Notes: generated by a model from the letters alone, not told the origin. DNA of 64,000 bases from Lophium mytilinum (GCA_010093605.1 MU004188.1:2128983-2192982); one strand, 5' to 3'. Counted from the first letter of the stretch, positions 19,833 to 32,227 are shown. A program made the numbers and translations.

Positions 19833-22442
19833 GAGCTCGTACGTAGCAAGTGAGCAGCAGCTTGAAAGGGGACGCCATTGGATTCAACTAATCCTCATTC
19901 TCGGCCAAATCGAGTTGTCGATTACTGTGTTAACTCTGGCGGCTAACAACCTCGCGCGGGCCAACAAATGAATGGAGGTAGACGCTTCATTAATACCTTT
20001 GTTCACACCTGAGTCGCCCTTGTACCTCCTATGCAACTCTGGGTGCTTATTACGTATCCCACCTAGTGAACCGTGACTATCATACGATCTTCGACGAGGA
20101 TGCGGTACAGCCTAGACAGCAAGGAAAACCAAGAGGCACCTCAATGACTATTGATCAATGCAAAACTTTTGGTTTCCTGAGTTTGATGGCTATCCTACGA
20201 GCTAAGCAGGGAGGCCAGGAACTCACCCTGGGAAATCGATCGGTGACTCGCTCGGTAAAAAGGTTCTCGCGATTCAAATCGGCGCAGTCATGTAAAGGAT
20301 GACGGAGCGAAGGGAAAAGAGATACGGGATACAATAATGAATGGGTCCTGCTAGTACGGTGGTCACGTGGTCGCGAAAGAAGGGACGGAAGAAGCTTGGA
20401 CCCACGCCTATCCCCACCTCATCCCACCACGCCCCATCATGAAAATACTGTACGCGAAGATGGCGTCGATTATTCAAAAAACCTATGCCGGAAGGATCTC
20501 CTGTACAGAATTTAGTGTGGTCTCGAAGTCATCTACCAGGATCCAGTTCTGAAAGATTCCGGTAAGCAGGCTCAAAGAGCACTCCCCCACGCTGGACATG
20601 GAAAGGTGGCACATTCAGAAAGTAACCTATTTCGTACGTTTGTTTGTACACTCGCTTGCCTCTGCTTGAACTAACTTACGTTCCGAATGGTCCGAAAGTA
20701 CTGGTTTCCATCTCGTTTACATTTTCGAAATTGGCTTCAAGCCCGCATGCAGCGGGGCCGAAATGTACGCAATGCATCATGCTTGCTAAGTATGCTAGCT
20801 ATTGCATTATCGATGCTCCTCCGATGGTTCGTAGGCATGTCGCTCGAAACCAGCAGCTACGCCTTGTATTCTGAAATGCATCCGTATCGTGGTCTTCTTA
20901 CGCACGCCTAGCGAAAATTAGTAAACTGGCCATGTATGTAACGCAATTGAGTAGCGATCATCTCCTTCTGCTCCAGAAAGATCCGCTAACGTACAGTGTC
21001 TTTTATTTCGTGAACTCATTACGCTAGCCTATTAGTGACAGGCCGTAGGTCTGGGCATGCTGGTTCACCCCTGCTTGGGGTATCCCACCAAATTTTCGAG
21101 CTTCCAAAGGCGACGTCGAGTTTCAAGGAGGGCATATTAGGATGCCTCTTGACCATCTCTACCAGCCAGGCTACCCCCTACAATGGTGTGGGGTAAACAA
21201 GACTCAAGCTTCTTCAGTCGAACATGCGACATTAAATGTAGTGGCTAAGGCAATGAGAATGGGACTACCTTTAAATACGTTGGTCGCCAACTAGCTGAGC
21301 TGTCCCCTATAGTGGCATCGAGTGAGTATTATCGAAGCTGAGTAGTGACAAATCCGGGAGCCCAGACTTGTGGTCTAGCACTGTACTTAAACAACTTTTG
21401 CGAGGGTATTAGCTACGATATCACTACTGAGTTCGTAGTGATATTCATTATGTTTCCACTCTCATAAATACTAGCAGCATTATACAGTGTTGACAACAAA
21501 TCAATAGAGCAAATGCCAATCATCACGTTTCTATACATCGATCAACTTCATCTCCACTATCACCGTTGACACGCCGACAGCGAAGCTCCTTCCAGTCACG
21601 AGACTCTCATTATTGCTCCAGGATGTGCTAACGGGAGATGGCAGTCTCTTCGGCCTCGGCTTCCTATTGGCTAGAATCAAGAGTCACGCTCATTTCACGG
21701 GATACGGTCCGTGCGGCGAACCCATCCGGGTATAAATGTTGGATTATGACAATCACCCACAGCAATCAATGCTAGTAGCAAACAGGGTCGCTCCATGTAC
21801 ATAAAATAGCGTCCCAACTCAATATCAGATGCTACGGCCTGCAATTAACAATAAAGAACCCTTCTTCGACGGCCCAAATCTGGACCTCGACAACAATCTC
21901 GACAACATTCTTGATCTCTCTTCGACCTTTCTTTCTCGTCTCCCTAGAATCATCTCTCTTCCCAAGTCAGTCTCTCTACTCCCCAGCTTGTATCATCCAC
22001 TTTCTCTTCCCTCGATTACATCATCCGCTTCCTTTTTCCACTTCCCCGCCCTTACATCTTCCCTCACACCATTCACTACTAACCCAACCCCACCGTTTAC
22101 ATATCCCACTGCCATTCTATTCCAGCTAAACATTCCCTAGTCACTGCGATCCCTAAGGCACTTCATCCTCCCCCATCACGATACCGGTCAACACACATCC
22201 ACAACGTACTCGGCATCCTTCCACAGTATCACATCAACATGAGAGGTTGTCTAGCTCCTCCCACACTACCATGTACCGTATGAGGTCCTCCAGTATGTTA
22301 TTAGAGATCGGAAAAGTGCAACGTTAACGCAAATCATAGCTTGGCGGCCCACCTCATACAGCGTCGAACGGACTGCAATTCCACGTCCGACTGAGCCTGA
22401 TCTTCACTCTTCACGTTGCGCCACCACGGATCAAGAGCCACG
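19833..22442. other. Intergenic, 2.6 kb
   Basis: Frames here are short and lack codon bias. It contains CACGTG at 20364, a perfect 10-bp hairpin at 21418-21444 and a TATAAAT sequence near 21732, which may be the distal promoter of gene A. A pyrimidine-rich tract spans 21900-22130. Confidence 0.5.
21418..21444. other. Perfect 10-bp stem, 7-nt loop
   Basis: ATATCACTAC, seven bases, then its exact complement. It lies in an empty intergenic stretch and could be a protein site or an RNA hairpin. A chance origin cannot be excluded. Confidence 0.4.
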
Positions 22443-24336
22443 ATGTCTCAACTCCTCATGGATCATCAGGATTCCGCTCAAAAGCATACAGCGCCTTCAA
22501 GAAAGCGAGTAAGTTGTGACTATGACTGCCTTTACCTACTATAGTGCTGACCATATCTAGAAGATTAAGGACCTTCAAGGCTGTTCGGACTGCCCTCATT
22601 GCTTTAGAGTAGGATTCAAGATTCTAGACGCCTTACGCCAGCACGTTCTGGGCCACCCAGGAATGGACAATGGCTGCAGAGACAAGTTTGCTACGGCTCG
22701 TGCACCACATCAACGACCACTCCTCATTCCAACTCGCTCTTCAGCCCGGTCGCAATCTAGTGCCTCGTCGGATAATTTAGTCTATAGGGTATTCCGTACT
22801 CCATACAATAACGGCATACTCCCGGCTCAAGCGTCCCCCGCGCAACCTCCGCCGAAGCGAATTCAAGTCGGGTTATATCCTAGCTAATTAGTGGACTCAC
22901 CTTTAGCTCTGGTCCCTACTGAGCACAAGGAGGCGTATAGGTCTGCGGCTAGCGATGGGGCCGTGCCACGCTCTGTTTCAGAGTCCTCCGCCCGCTTTGT
23001 AGATACACCAGCGAAGATGGAGCCGAAGTGTTTGGAACGTGTTTTAGTAGCCTTGCATGAGAAGACTGCTAATCTACCTTCATCTACTTCCGCGTTAGAG
23101 TGTTTAGACTGTCTTTCTGCAGACATCCCTCGGGATTCTACTGATCTACATCTATCTACGTCTGCCTCTGGGAGTGCTACAGGTGATACACTGGGTGGTC
23201 GCGGTAAGTCCCTTCAAAAACGAGCTCCTCCTCGTCAAGTCTCCACGCAAGCTCCGCCGATGCGAAACCACGTCGGGCCCTCTTATGGCTAATCTGTGAA
23301 CCTACCTTCAGCTTCGGTCCCTACTCAACTCGAGGAGGCGTATTGGTCTGCGGATAGTAAGGGCGTCGTGCCACGCACCGTATTAGAATCATCCGCCCGC
23401 CTTGGAGGAGATACACCGGCGAACATGGGAACAGAGTGTCTCGTCCGTGCTTTAGCAGGGGAGCCTGCTGATCTACCTCCAGATATCTCTTTATCGGCAC
23501 GTTTGGTCGGTGTTCCAGCAGCCATCCCTCGGGAGCCTGCCGGTCTACCTCCATCTGCGCCTGCATCTGGGAATGCTAAAGGTAATACATAGAGAGGCCG
23601 TGGTGGGGTCCTACGCGGGGACGCTAGGCAAGCAGCGCCTCCATTTCACAACACGGCGCCGCTGCGGTACGTTGAGCAGTTCCTTTCAGCTGGGCGATTC
23701 AACGAGACTATCCAGCAGCAGTTCCTTCGCGAGCCTGAAACCATTTCGGAACTTCGCCGTCGACTAACTCTGAACATGACGCCCGCAAATCGCATGATCC
23801 TGCTCGTCGTGAATTCAGCAAGAGACTACAGCGCCAGGAGCTCTCAACATCAAGAAGATGTGGCTTCCCAGATTGTGCGATGGATAGTCAGTTCGGGCAC
23901 GGACGCATTCTCTTGTCAGTACTTAGAAGCCCTTGCAACATTCGACGACTTAGTAGTAGCATTGGCAAGACACCTCGAGGGCCGACTGCTGCACTCCTCC
24001 AACCCCCGGTTGCTGAACAATGAGATAAATGTGTTGATTGCAGGCCGTAGCGTCTGATATTAGGTGGAAGGCTAGCTAATATACAGGAACGGACCAAAGT
24101 TTGCTACCGTGATTGCTTGTTGTGGTGATTGTCTTAATCCAACAAAATGGATTTGTGCGCGAGTACGGACCACGACTCTACTGGGATACGATGGACGCGC
24201 TCTACAACGCCGGCTATGGTCTGGCTCGCTCTGGTACTCTTCTCCACCACGCCGATGATGACCCCGTTGATCGTAAGTGACTTCGTCTTTAGATCTAGAA
24301 GATGCTAACAAATAGCCAGAGACAGACAAGGAATAA
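22443..24336 (+). CDS. Helical-domain gene A: C2H2-like finger, duplicated exon, family domain
   Basis: Seven exons by my reading: 22443-22508, 22561-22795, 22907-23203, 23312-23581, 23633-24030, 24164-24272, 24320-24336. Phases agree and give 463 residues. Stop codons at 22885, 23290 and 23590 all fall in introns. Residues ~30-60 contain DCPHCF...LRQHVLGH and GCRDKF, a C2H2-like finger shared in outline with gene B. Exons 3 and 4 are tandem duplicates of Pro/Ser-rich sequence. The C-terminus (~325-450) is the family helical domain: IVRWIVSS, FDDLVVALARHLE, DTMDALYN. The exon 5/6 junction is the weakest: frame continuity (FVREYGP) extends 5' of the AG I used. First member of the array; role unknown. 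Confidence 0.6.
22796..23632 (+). repeat. Tandem duplication of exon plus intron in gene A
   Basis: Two consecutive units of about 400 bp, each an exon (297 and 270 nt, both phase 1-1) with its preceding intron. Matching landmarks in each are VPTEHKEAY / VPTQLEEAY, SESSARFVDTPAKM / LESSARLGGDTPANM and STSASGSATGDT / SAPASGNAKGNT. The introns match too, including GCTAAT branch sites and T-rich acceptors. Confidence 0.7.
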
Positions 24337-25378
24337 CGGGAGTAGCAGAAACGGGTTTGCTGATCAAGTGTCTGGTATCGGTCGTCTTGGAGGTGGTAGG
24401 AATTAGAGGCTGTCAGGGAGTAGCGGTGAAGGCTACGGCAGGCACGTGTTCTCTCTTGTATATAGCCTTACCTCCTCCAGACCTCTTCTCTCCTACATCA
24501 ATTATCATTCATCCAATACATCACGTACACGGCCTATAGCTTCTTATTCCGTGACAAAAACTCTGTTTGGGAGCATTGTCCGTCTCGCTTATGCTTTGCA
24601 AGTCAAGCCGTTATGTTTGTACAGGTGAAGCCCAGCCTTCTCCAATCCACTGTACCTACGCACCGGCGCACTTGTTGGGACAACCATCCGATAAACCTTG
24701 ATAAACGTCTTTTCTTCCTCTGTCTTCCCATCTGAATAAGCGGACACCTTGCAGCGTGCTAGCGAAGTCTGACTTCCCAAGGACAGATGTTCCCGCATTT
24801 TAGCGCCATGTAGAAGCTCAAAACATTAGGCCCGGTACCAGATCGCACTGCGCGTTCCTCCTAAACGTCAATGGTACTAGACTAACAAAAGCATCCATTC
24901 CTGCGTCTTGCTATGGACAGTCGAAGAGCCTATGCTAGCAACCAAACTTTGTAGCAATCAATCTGGCGTCTTATCAAACATTTCAGCGTGTGAGTTTTGG
25001 GTCCTCGAAAATCAAACGTCTTCCACCTCTGAGCAAACTGTCCACTGCTGTTTCTACTTCTTTGGAGATCTTGCTAGATAGTTGACTGCACAGCCGGGGC
25101 ACGTCTGTGCTGATAGTCACCACATGCCAGCTGTAGGACATCAGTACTTCTATATACCAGTAATTACCAGCCTTAATACAGCTCGACGATAATCAGCGTT
25201 ATTAACGGTTGGTGATGTTCATCTCTTTCCACTAGACATGCTGTTAATCCAGCTTTTCGAAGCCAATACGTAGGATATTGAACTCTAACGCGCTCAAATG
25301 CGGCTTCTTATTGGCTTCCTCTTTCATTACGTTCAGCTCACGAGGCATACCCTGAGCGTCACCCCCCAGGGAAAGAGT

Positions 25379-25387
25379 ATAAAAAGC
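25379..25387 (+). promoter_or_regulatory. TATA box, distal to gene B
   Basis: TATAAAAAG on the plus strand, about 840 bp before the gene B start codon. With a spliced, long leader this distance is acceptable. The transcription start itself is not determined. Confidence 0.4.
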
Positions 25388-26142
25388 TACCGCTTAGCTC
25401 TAAAGTTCTGAGCTCGTTCATCAAGATCTTCTCGACAACAATATCCTACGTCTCCTGTCAGCCCGTTCTTTCTCTACGAATTTTCTCTCTTTCATGTCCC
25501 TGCGTATCTTGATTGTCCTTCCTTGCCACACACGCCTTTCACTGTTGGAGTGTTATAATATCGTTTATTTTCCGGTCCCCCTGATCTTAGGTAGGGCGTG
25601 CTTTTTCATCTAACATTCACTATCTGCCTAACTACTGGCCCCGCGTACCTAGCAGCGGGCAAGCTTCGGCTCGCGACGGCTCCTTTCTGGGCTAGCGCCT
25701 TGGCGACATTTTGGGCAACCAACATAAATACACCTCACCTCACCTTGCCCTCGACAAGCTTCTTCCTCCACACTCTCTTTACCCTCACCACCCTCCCCTC
25801 TGCTCTATTCCCTCCTCGTACCACTCCATCTGTCAGTGCCCTATTGCAACCTAGGTAGTATCCTCCCCCCTTTCACTAACCTCGCACTCAGACCAAAACA
25901 CCCACCCTCGACCCCGACAAAACCCGACAGGCACAACACACCCCTACCTAGGATCTTGGCTTGTACTTTACCTCACCTCTGGACTTCGTAAGTTTACCCT
26001 CGCCGATGCAGGTCCCAGACGCGTCGATATCAAGTCAGTCCTCTCACTGACGTAGATCGAAGCGACCCATCATACGAGTCGCGACAACGAAGCGGCACCT
26101 GCACACTCTTCTCTTCTCGGTTCACTTGATTCTCGCCATCTT

Positions 26143-26218
26143 GTAAGTCTGTCCTTGCCGCTGCCGCAGTCTCACGAGCGTCGCTCAGCTTGTTCCTATT
26201 GCTAACTCAAACTTGTAG
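26143..26218 (+). other. 5' UTR intron of gene B
   Basis: Donor GTAAGT, branch GCTAACT and acceptor TTGTAG lie immediately before the start codon at 26225, an ideal fungal intron of 76 nt in the leader. Confidence 0.65.
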
Positions 26219-26224
26219 ACCACG

Positions 26225-27745
26225 ATGAGTAATAACGATCGCCTACGTCGTCCCTGGAAAGGGAAGCGGCCGCCTCAACCAACAGTCAGTGAATCATTCA
26301 CTCAGCTCAGCATAGGCACTAACGCTCTCCAGGGGCAAGCAGATACTCCGGGATACTACCGGCATTACCTTTGTGGGCAGAGTTTCTCCAATCTCCAGGC
26401 AGTGGCAGACCATCATTATGGACCGCGCAATCGGAAGAGGGGCTGCCGTGACCGTTACAACGATCCTCACAATGACGCTCCGTAAGCACCTCCATCATAT
26501 GTCCAATTTGATCCCTAACTAAGCCATCATCCTCTTAGATGGCGAGACCCAACCTGCCAACGAACGGACCACTATTCACCACCTTCAAGAAATCGAGTCA
26601 ACCACGCGCGAGCCGAGCCCACCGGACGGGAACTTTTCGCGCGCCAGAACCGGAGCGAGGACGCTACATTGGCTCCGGGCACCTTCCCACCACAATGGGG
26701 GGCTAAGGCACTTGAAGGTCAGGAACGTGCGCAAGCGCAATCCGATCCCATAGTCATAGCTTGCGTCTCTGGCGTTATCCTTGGGAAGACCGGCGAAGAT
26801 GAAACAGAGCCATCGTCGTCTCATCGTTCGAGGAAGGATACTCCGCTGGGGCTCTCTGAGCTCCATGATGATCGTTCTTCGGAGGATGCAGAGAGGATGA
26901 AAGAGTCAGTGCGTTGTGGTTATCGTTCGATGGAGGATGGTCAGCCGGATCATCGTTCATCGGAGGATAACTCCGCCCGAACCCAATCGTGCTTGGGTAC
27001 TCCCAACAGGATTGCTGTGGATTCTGGAACGGCAAATATTGCAACCTCCTACGGTCATGGAGCCCGAGAAAGACCTGTTCAGGACGAGGCGAGCGCACCC
27101 GGCGGTCCCGGAGGCCGTCGGGAACCACGTCCACAGCTCCCAAGGACGGACCAGCTCTTCTTGTCGGCATCAATTCAGAGATCTGAGCTTTCGCAAATTC
27201 AGCTTACCGCCGGAGAGACCATGGAGGAACTTCAAGAGCGCTTGGCTAGATCACAACGACCCCAGGATAGGGCAGTGATTATTCTGATTCAAGTCGCCAT
27301 CTCCTTTGCTGCAAGAGGCCTCGATCAAGAGTCTAATGTCACGGATTCCATTGTCAAATGGATGGCTCCAGATATGGACGCCCTTCAGCTAGCCTACTTC
27401 AGGCTGAATCCTGGATTTGAGAACCTAGTGTTGGGATTGGCAAAACACATTGAGATCAAAATCTTCTTCTCGGATTATCCCCCGGACGTTTTTCACGACA
27501 TGCAAAAATTTGTCCGTCGTTATGGAGATCTCGGCCCTCACTTGGATGCGATGGACGACATCGTCAACACCGAAGACAACTATGTTAGCAATCATCCTCC
27601 TCGTCCCGAAGCTTGGCAATTCCCTCCTGCCCGTCCAAATGACGGTAGGAAACGAGCTCCTTCCCAACATAACAACATTCCCGGAAAGAGGGTGAAGCAG
27701 GAACCGGAGAATGAGGACCATGGCCCTGTGATCGAGATCGACTGA
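26225..27745 (+). CDS. Helical-domain gene B: finger-like N-terminus plus family domain
   Basis: Exon 1 26225-26481 and exon 2 26539-27745 (phase-2 intron, GTAAGC...CTTAG) give 487 residues. Residues ~45-80 align with the gene A finger (YLCGQSF...ADHH...GCRDRY), but the first Cys of the C2H2 is His and spacing to the last ligand is long, so zinc binding is doubtful. Residues ~115-180 are disordered, with RSSED/RSMED repeats. The helical family domain is at ~310-450: SIVKWMAPDMDALQLAYF, FENLVLGLAKHIE, FVRRYGDL, DAMDDIVN. The C-terminus has a basic patch (RKRAPSQHNNIPGKRVKQE) like a nuclear signal. Unknown function, possibly nuclear. Confidence 0.72.
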
Positions 27746-28951
27746 TTCTCCCAACCAACTCAGATTCCTTGGGCATGGTCTTACATGCAGTTTCTTTGTC
27801 TGTGTTCCAAGGCGTGGGTCTTCTCTTGTACTCTACACTCTCATGCTGTTTAAGCGTTGATCACAGCACTCTTCTGTAGCACTCTTTCCCCCACCAGATA
27901 TACGAGCCTACTACGCTCTGGTGGTGGTTTTAACGAGGTTACCGTTCCCTAGCTGAAAACTTGTCCCTGATGCATTGTGATCGTGATATGTATGCAGAAT
28001 GTGAATATTGCGTGCTGGAATAGAATACACGCTCAAAGATTCCTAGGGTGGAGGATTCGCGGCACTAGGCATAGCGGCATGTTTCCTCGCCGCGCGTGGG
28101 CTAGTTTGAGACACGGTAAAGCTTTCACAGGCAGTACGCTTACTTATTCTCCATGGGAATCAACACAAGGCTCATCAAGCCCCTGGATACTCCTAGTCTT
28201 GCACCTTTGAATCTACCCAAGCCCCACGCTTAGCAAACAATCGATACATTCCATGTGTTTCCCCATCACTCTATCAGCTGTGAGGCGCTGCTCATGAGTC
28301 TACACGGCCCTCAGGTCCTTCGCTGTGTCTGCTAGGTGAAGGGCCCGAGAATTTGGCTTTGGTGGCATTTCCGGGAACAATGAAGATGCCATCAACCGGC
28401 CAGGAGGAGTCGCGGTCTATTCGAGGTGCTAAAGAAGTTTGGGAAAAGTTCAGGAAAATCTAGCGAGTTTTGGAAGCTTGATTTGCGGCGCACGGCGTCT
28501 TTGGTGACGTTGGCTGGGGTACCAAAGCCGTGTATGTGTGCGCTAGATGCAGTTTGCTCTTCTGAGTCGACGCAAAATCGGTCGTAGTAGGAGGATAATT
28601 ACGACTGCGGATCTATTGGGGGTTAGGTTTGATTCCGTCGTTTTCTTCTCTCGTCGACGTCACTTCGGCCCGGCCTGCACATTCAATTATTGGTGGAGTG
28701 TGCCAGATGTTTTTCGCGACACGTGAGTGCTGAATCGAGGTCGGAAAGAACGTGACCGATATTGCAAAGGATTAGTTGAAGCGCTAGATTAGAGGTGGGG
28801 CTACTTAGTCAATGCTTCGAGGCGAGGTGAGTGAAATAGTGATTGAAATAGTGAAGGACGTAATATCAGTCCGAGGAAGTCGACTTCTCTACAACTCACC
28901 ACCACCACCGAACACCCAACAGCCTCATATTCTACAGGATCGTCCTTCCAG
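27746..28951. other. Intergenic, 1.2 kb
   Basis: An 8-bp inverted repeat (CCACCAGA at 27891 and TCTGGTGG at 27917) lies downstream of gene B. CACGTGAG at 28720 is 230 bp before gene C. Nothing else noted. Confidence 0.4.
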
Positions 28952-29640
28952 ATGACAACCACGTGAGTTTCTAAATCTATTGAGAGAACAGCACATGCTA
29001 ATGCTAAGGCGAAAGAAGCACCTCCACGGTGGACGGGCAGACCGAACTGCCTGGAGCTGCGCAGCGAGATTCGGCGACCCGATCTATCTATAGGGTTCCT
29101 GTCGGAGAGCCTGCCACCGACACGCTTTTCAGCAACACCTTCCAACCTGAGGATGGGGTCGAATTGCCCCGGGTCACCCTGGCCACCGATGGCGAGTCGC
29201 TTAAACGTCTCTACAACCGCCTTATGACAGACCAGTCCCCTGAAAACTGCATGTCCTACTTGATGCTATCCGTGGCATCCGACATTGCTTCTGCGGGAGA
29301 TTCGATGAGATATGTGGAGGTCCAGGCATACATCGCAAAGTGGATGCTTCCCAAGCTGAGCACAATCGAACTCGTCTACTTTGCTGCGATCAACAACTTC
29401 AACGACCTTCTGGTGGCAGTGCTTGCAAAGCTGGAAGACGAAGACGAAGAAGCCGTCGCGTTGGGCGAGATGCTTGTCTTCGTTATGAAGTTCGGTGACT
29501 ACTGGCAGAAGCACAACTTCATGAACGCGTACCGGGAATATAACGGCATAGAGGCGATCGGCGGGAACGTGCGGGCACAGTCTCGCAACGAGAATACCGG
29601 GAATGAGGGCAGTGAGAGCCAGGAGGGCAATGAGATCTAG
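28952..29640 (+). CDS. Helical-domain gene C
   Basis: A tiny first exon, 28952-28962 (ATGACAACCAC), is spliced by a 53-nt intron (GTGAGT...GCTAATGCTAAG...AAG) to 29016-29640; the phase-2 junction gives MTTTSTSTVDGQTEL and 211 residues. The family domain spans ~60-185: YIAKWMLPKLSTIELVYF, FNDLLVAVLAKLEDE, GEMLVFVMKFGDYWQKHNF. The tail is Asn/Gly/Glu-rich. No finger is present, so this is the short architecture of the family. Same strand and spacing as its neighbours. Confidence 0.78.
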
Positions 29641-30146
29641 GGAGCTGCGCGCTCAATCTACAGAAGACTGGTTTCGCGGAGCTTTGTGGAGCCGGCAATG
29701 ATGTTCGAAAGCATTGTTGGGATTTCGGGCTCTGGATTCTCTAGTGCATATCACCAGATTACGGAGTCTTTTTTTCCCACTGTGGCGGTTTCCCTTCCGG
29801 TAAGCCTAGCATATAGAAAGTCGTCAAGGCGGCTTCACCCTTGGCTCGTAACAACAATGCTTTAGATGGCACTCAGGGACATCATACTCCAGATAGGTTG
29901 CGTGTTGTGTTATGCTTACAGATCTGCGTGTACCTTTCTCCACTACTTAGTCTAGTGGATGTCCTACTCGACTTTCCGCTGCTGTCAAACTTCCTCTTTC
30001 GTATAATCAGTATACTTTTAGGGGCGTCGTCTTATTTAAGATCTCTTCTCAACTCCCGCACACCCACTATTCAATTGTGTTGTGAACACTGCGAACTCTC
30101 AACCCACACTTTGACACAACGAGTCTAACGAGCGTCAGCATCCAGA
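29641..30146. other. Intergenic
   Basis: No supportable gene. A short AT-richer frame at 29841-30128 lacks coding bias. A T-rich stretch lies near 29770. Confidence 0.4.
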
Positions 30147-30495
30147 ATGTATCGTGCAAACCACCAGACGTATGCCGATCCTGGGTATCGAACTATTCAA
30201 TGTTCGGAGCCGCTGCAGCAGGTAAGACCACGGACAGTTGCCTCAAGGGAGATTTTAACCTAAGATCCAGCAGACTTGGGAGCATCAACTTCGTGAGTGT
30301 GGAATTATATCTCTTCGCGGCGTCGGCAAGCACCATTCCACAGCCTTCAAAGGGATTGCCATGTTCGAAATCACCACGCTGCGAGTTGCCGCTACCCGAG
30401 AACAGTCTAGGAGCTTCGATGGAGAGTCCATCTTCCCTAATGAAGAAGATGTGATTCCCCCTTCTCTAACGATCTATTCATCCCAAAGCAGATGA
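30147..30495 (+). CDS. Small unknown protein between genes C and D (tentative)
   Basis: Exon 1 30147-30221 (MYRANHQTYADPGYRTIQCS) and exon 2 30271-30495, separated by a 49-nt phase-0 intron (GTAAGA...CCTAAGA...CCAG), give 99 residues, including GVGKHHSTAFKGIAMFE and FPNEEDVIPPSLTIY. A further coding-like stretch in another frame (about 30525-30689, containing RRKIWHAMADIRGHEALQEF) may be a later exon, but I could not join it cleanly. No family recognised, and no match to the helical domain of the neighbours. It could be a decaying gene inside the array. Confidence 0.35.
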
Positions 30496-31567
30496 TGCGC
30501 TGTTGGTCACGGGTCCATACCGACAGTAGATATTTAAGGCGTGACGTTCGTCGTAAGATCTGGCACGCAATGGCAGACATACGAGGTCATGAAGCTCTCC
30601 AAGAATTTCATGCCGTTCCGTTGGCGGATATGGAAGATATCCATGACATGTCTCATCATCCGGAGGCTCTACTCTTTCAGGGCGTCTGAGCTAGTCTTCA
30701 CTATGTTGACATTCACGCTGTATTTGAAGTTCTAGAGGTTCGTTGGAGTTGCCCAAGCAGTAGCAAACATGTGTGCGCAAGTTGAATTTATGTATGAAGA
30801 CACCGCGACATTACGGTGTCTCATCATTGATTTGTGGACAGTTCCAGGTCATAAGTTCAGGTATCCTGATATCTCACTAGCTAGGCCTCACCTCTGCTCC
30901 CTTGGTGCCACAGTTAGCACTATCTCTACAACGATGTGGTGCTCTAACAAGCTCGTGAGAATCTCGAGAATTGCGCAGCACGGCTAAATCTGGATATCCA
31001 TCAGCCACCGCCTGAGGTGGCCCGACAAACTTGCTAAGTGTTACAATCAGCACAGCGGAGAATTTTACATGTGCATCGAATAAATTCAAGGAGGAGCAAA
31101 GAGGTGTACACCGAAGTGTATCGCGTTGTCCTACTAGGACTCTCGATTCGCCCAGTCAACCTGGGAACGTCAAGATTTGAGACTGAAATTCCACTACGCG
31201 CTCCATCATCAAACTCCCCGATCTCCGTCCTTCTTCCACCTTCTCCTACCACACTTCTAAACTGCCGCCTTCTTACCACTCATCCTGAAACTCACATCCT
31301 CCGCAAACCACCGCCCACTATTTTGAATCGCAGCAAGCGTTCGCCTGTCTTTTCACTGTTCAGTCTCGTCCTCGATACTCTATTCCGAGCCTCGAACATT
31401 CCATTCTTCCACAGCAATCTTTTCACCGCCAAGCTGGGTCGCAACGGAAGCTCTGCTAACCCGGCCCAGCCGTCGTTTTCTCCACTCCAGTCAAGGTACG
31501 CTTGTACCTTCTTTATTCCTGAGAACCACTTCTAACGTCAGCCCACAGCATCGCATCCTCCTCTACC
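30496..31567. other. Gap before gene D with possible exon remnant and leader
   Basis: Holds the unjoined coding-like stretch at 30525-30689 noted above. From 31200 the strand is C-rich as in a 5' leader, and an intron-like segment (GTACGC...CCCACAG, about 31496-31548) precedes the gene D start. Confidence 0.4.
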
Positions 31568-32227
31568 ATGCCCATTCAGCGCCCCCGCTGGATGAGCAGC
31601 ACACCGCCCCTTCCACAAGGCACCCAGTATCCCGGCGAGGGTGAGCCGGTAGTCTTCGCCGCTCGTACCTACTCCCACCACCCCCATGGCGAGACCTTCG
31701 ACGACATCTCCTCCGACCTCAGCGAGCTCTGCCTCCGCGTCATGAACACCCCCCACAAGCTCTGGAGCTGCATGTACTACTTGCTCATCTCCGCCGCCTG
31801 TGTCCACGGCGCAAAAGGCGTGGACGAATGCGACGAGATCATCGACTACCTCAACCTCTGGCTACGGCCGATGTGCACCGGCCTCGAATGGGAATACGTT
31901 CATGAAATCCGGTATAATTTCGCAAAGTTGGTGGTGGCGATGGTGCGGAAGCTGGAGGACGAGCGAGATAGGCGCAGCGCGATGTTTGCGTTTGGCGATA
32001 TGGTGACGTTTGTCATGGGTTTCGGTGGGGTGCATCATCGGAGGAACGCTATATGGTTGCATGCGATGTATATGGATTTGCCGATTGTGGCGCCGTTTGA
32101 CGACTGTGAGTGGGAGGAGATGCACGAGGACCAGGATCAGAGCGAGACTGAGCATGACGTGCTCACGGACTATGAGGGTTTGGAGGACTATGTGGATGAA
32201 GAGGAACTGGAAGGATACATGCGGTAA
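31568..32227 (+). CDS. Helical-domain gene D
   Basis: Uninterrupted 219-residue frame from the ATG at 31568 (MPIQRPRWMSS). The family domain is at ~45-175: YLNLWLRPMCTGLEWEYV, FAKLVVAMVRKLEDE, FGDMVTFVMGFGGVHHRRN. Unlike genes C, E and F, the EML motif is altered (GDMVTFVMGFG). The C-terminal 40 residues are strongly acidic (ECEWEEMHEDQD-like composition). Codon use in the first half is C-ending and highly biased, suggesting good expression. Short architecture without finger. Confidence 0.8.
   Translation: MPIQRPRWMSSTPPLPQGTQYPGEGEPVVFAARTYSHHPHGETFDDISSDLSELCLRVMNTPHKLWSCMYYLLISAACVHGAKGVDECDEIIDYLNLWLRPMCTGLEWEYVHEIRYNFAKLVVAMVRKLEDERDRRSAMFAFGDMVTFVMGFGGVHHRRNAIWLHAMYMDLPIVAPFDDCEWEEMHEDQDQSETEHDVLTDYEGLEDYVDEEELEGYMR

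Larger units (their letters stand above)
24337..26224. other. Intergenic, with gene B promoter and leader
   Basis: No coding frame. A TATAAAAAG box lies at 25379-25387. Downstream is a long pyrimidine-rich leader (25730-25980) and a 5' UTR intron at 26143-26218. The first 1 kb (24.4-25.3 kb) shows nothing I can name. Confidence 0.5.

Noticed and set aside
21829-22140. Plus-strand 103-residue frame
   Set aside because: It arises from a pyrimidine-rich tract (Ser/Pro/Leu/Phe only) that looks like a leader.
22885-23592. Gene A as a pseudogene with three in-frame stops
   Set aside because: All three stops fall within segments that have donors, branch sites and acceptors, and removing them keeps phase throughout.
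27891-27924. 8-bp inverted repeat after gene B as a terminator
   Set aside because: Fungal pol II genes do not end at hairpins of this kind and the stem is short.
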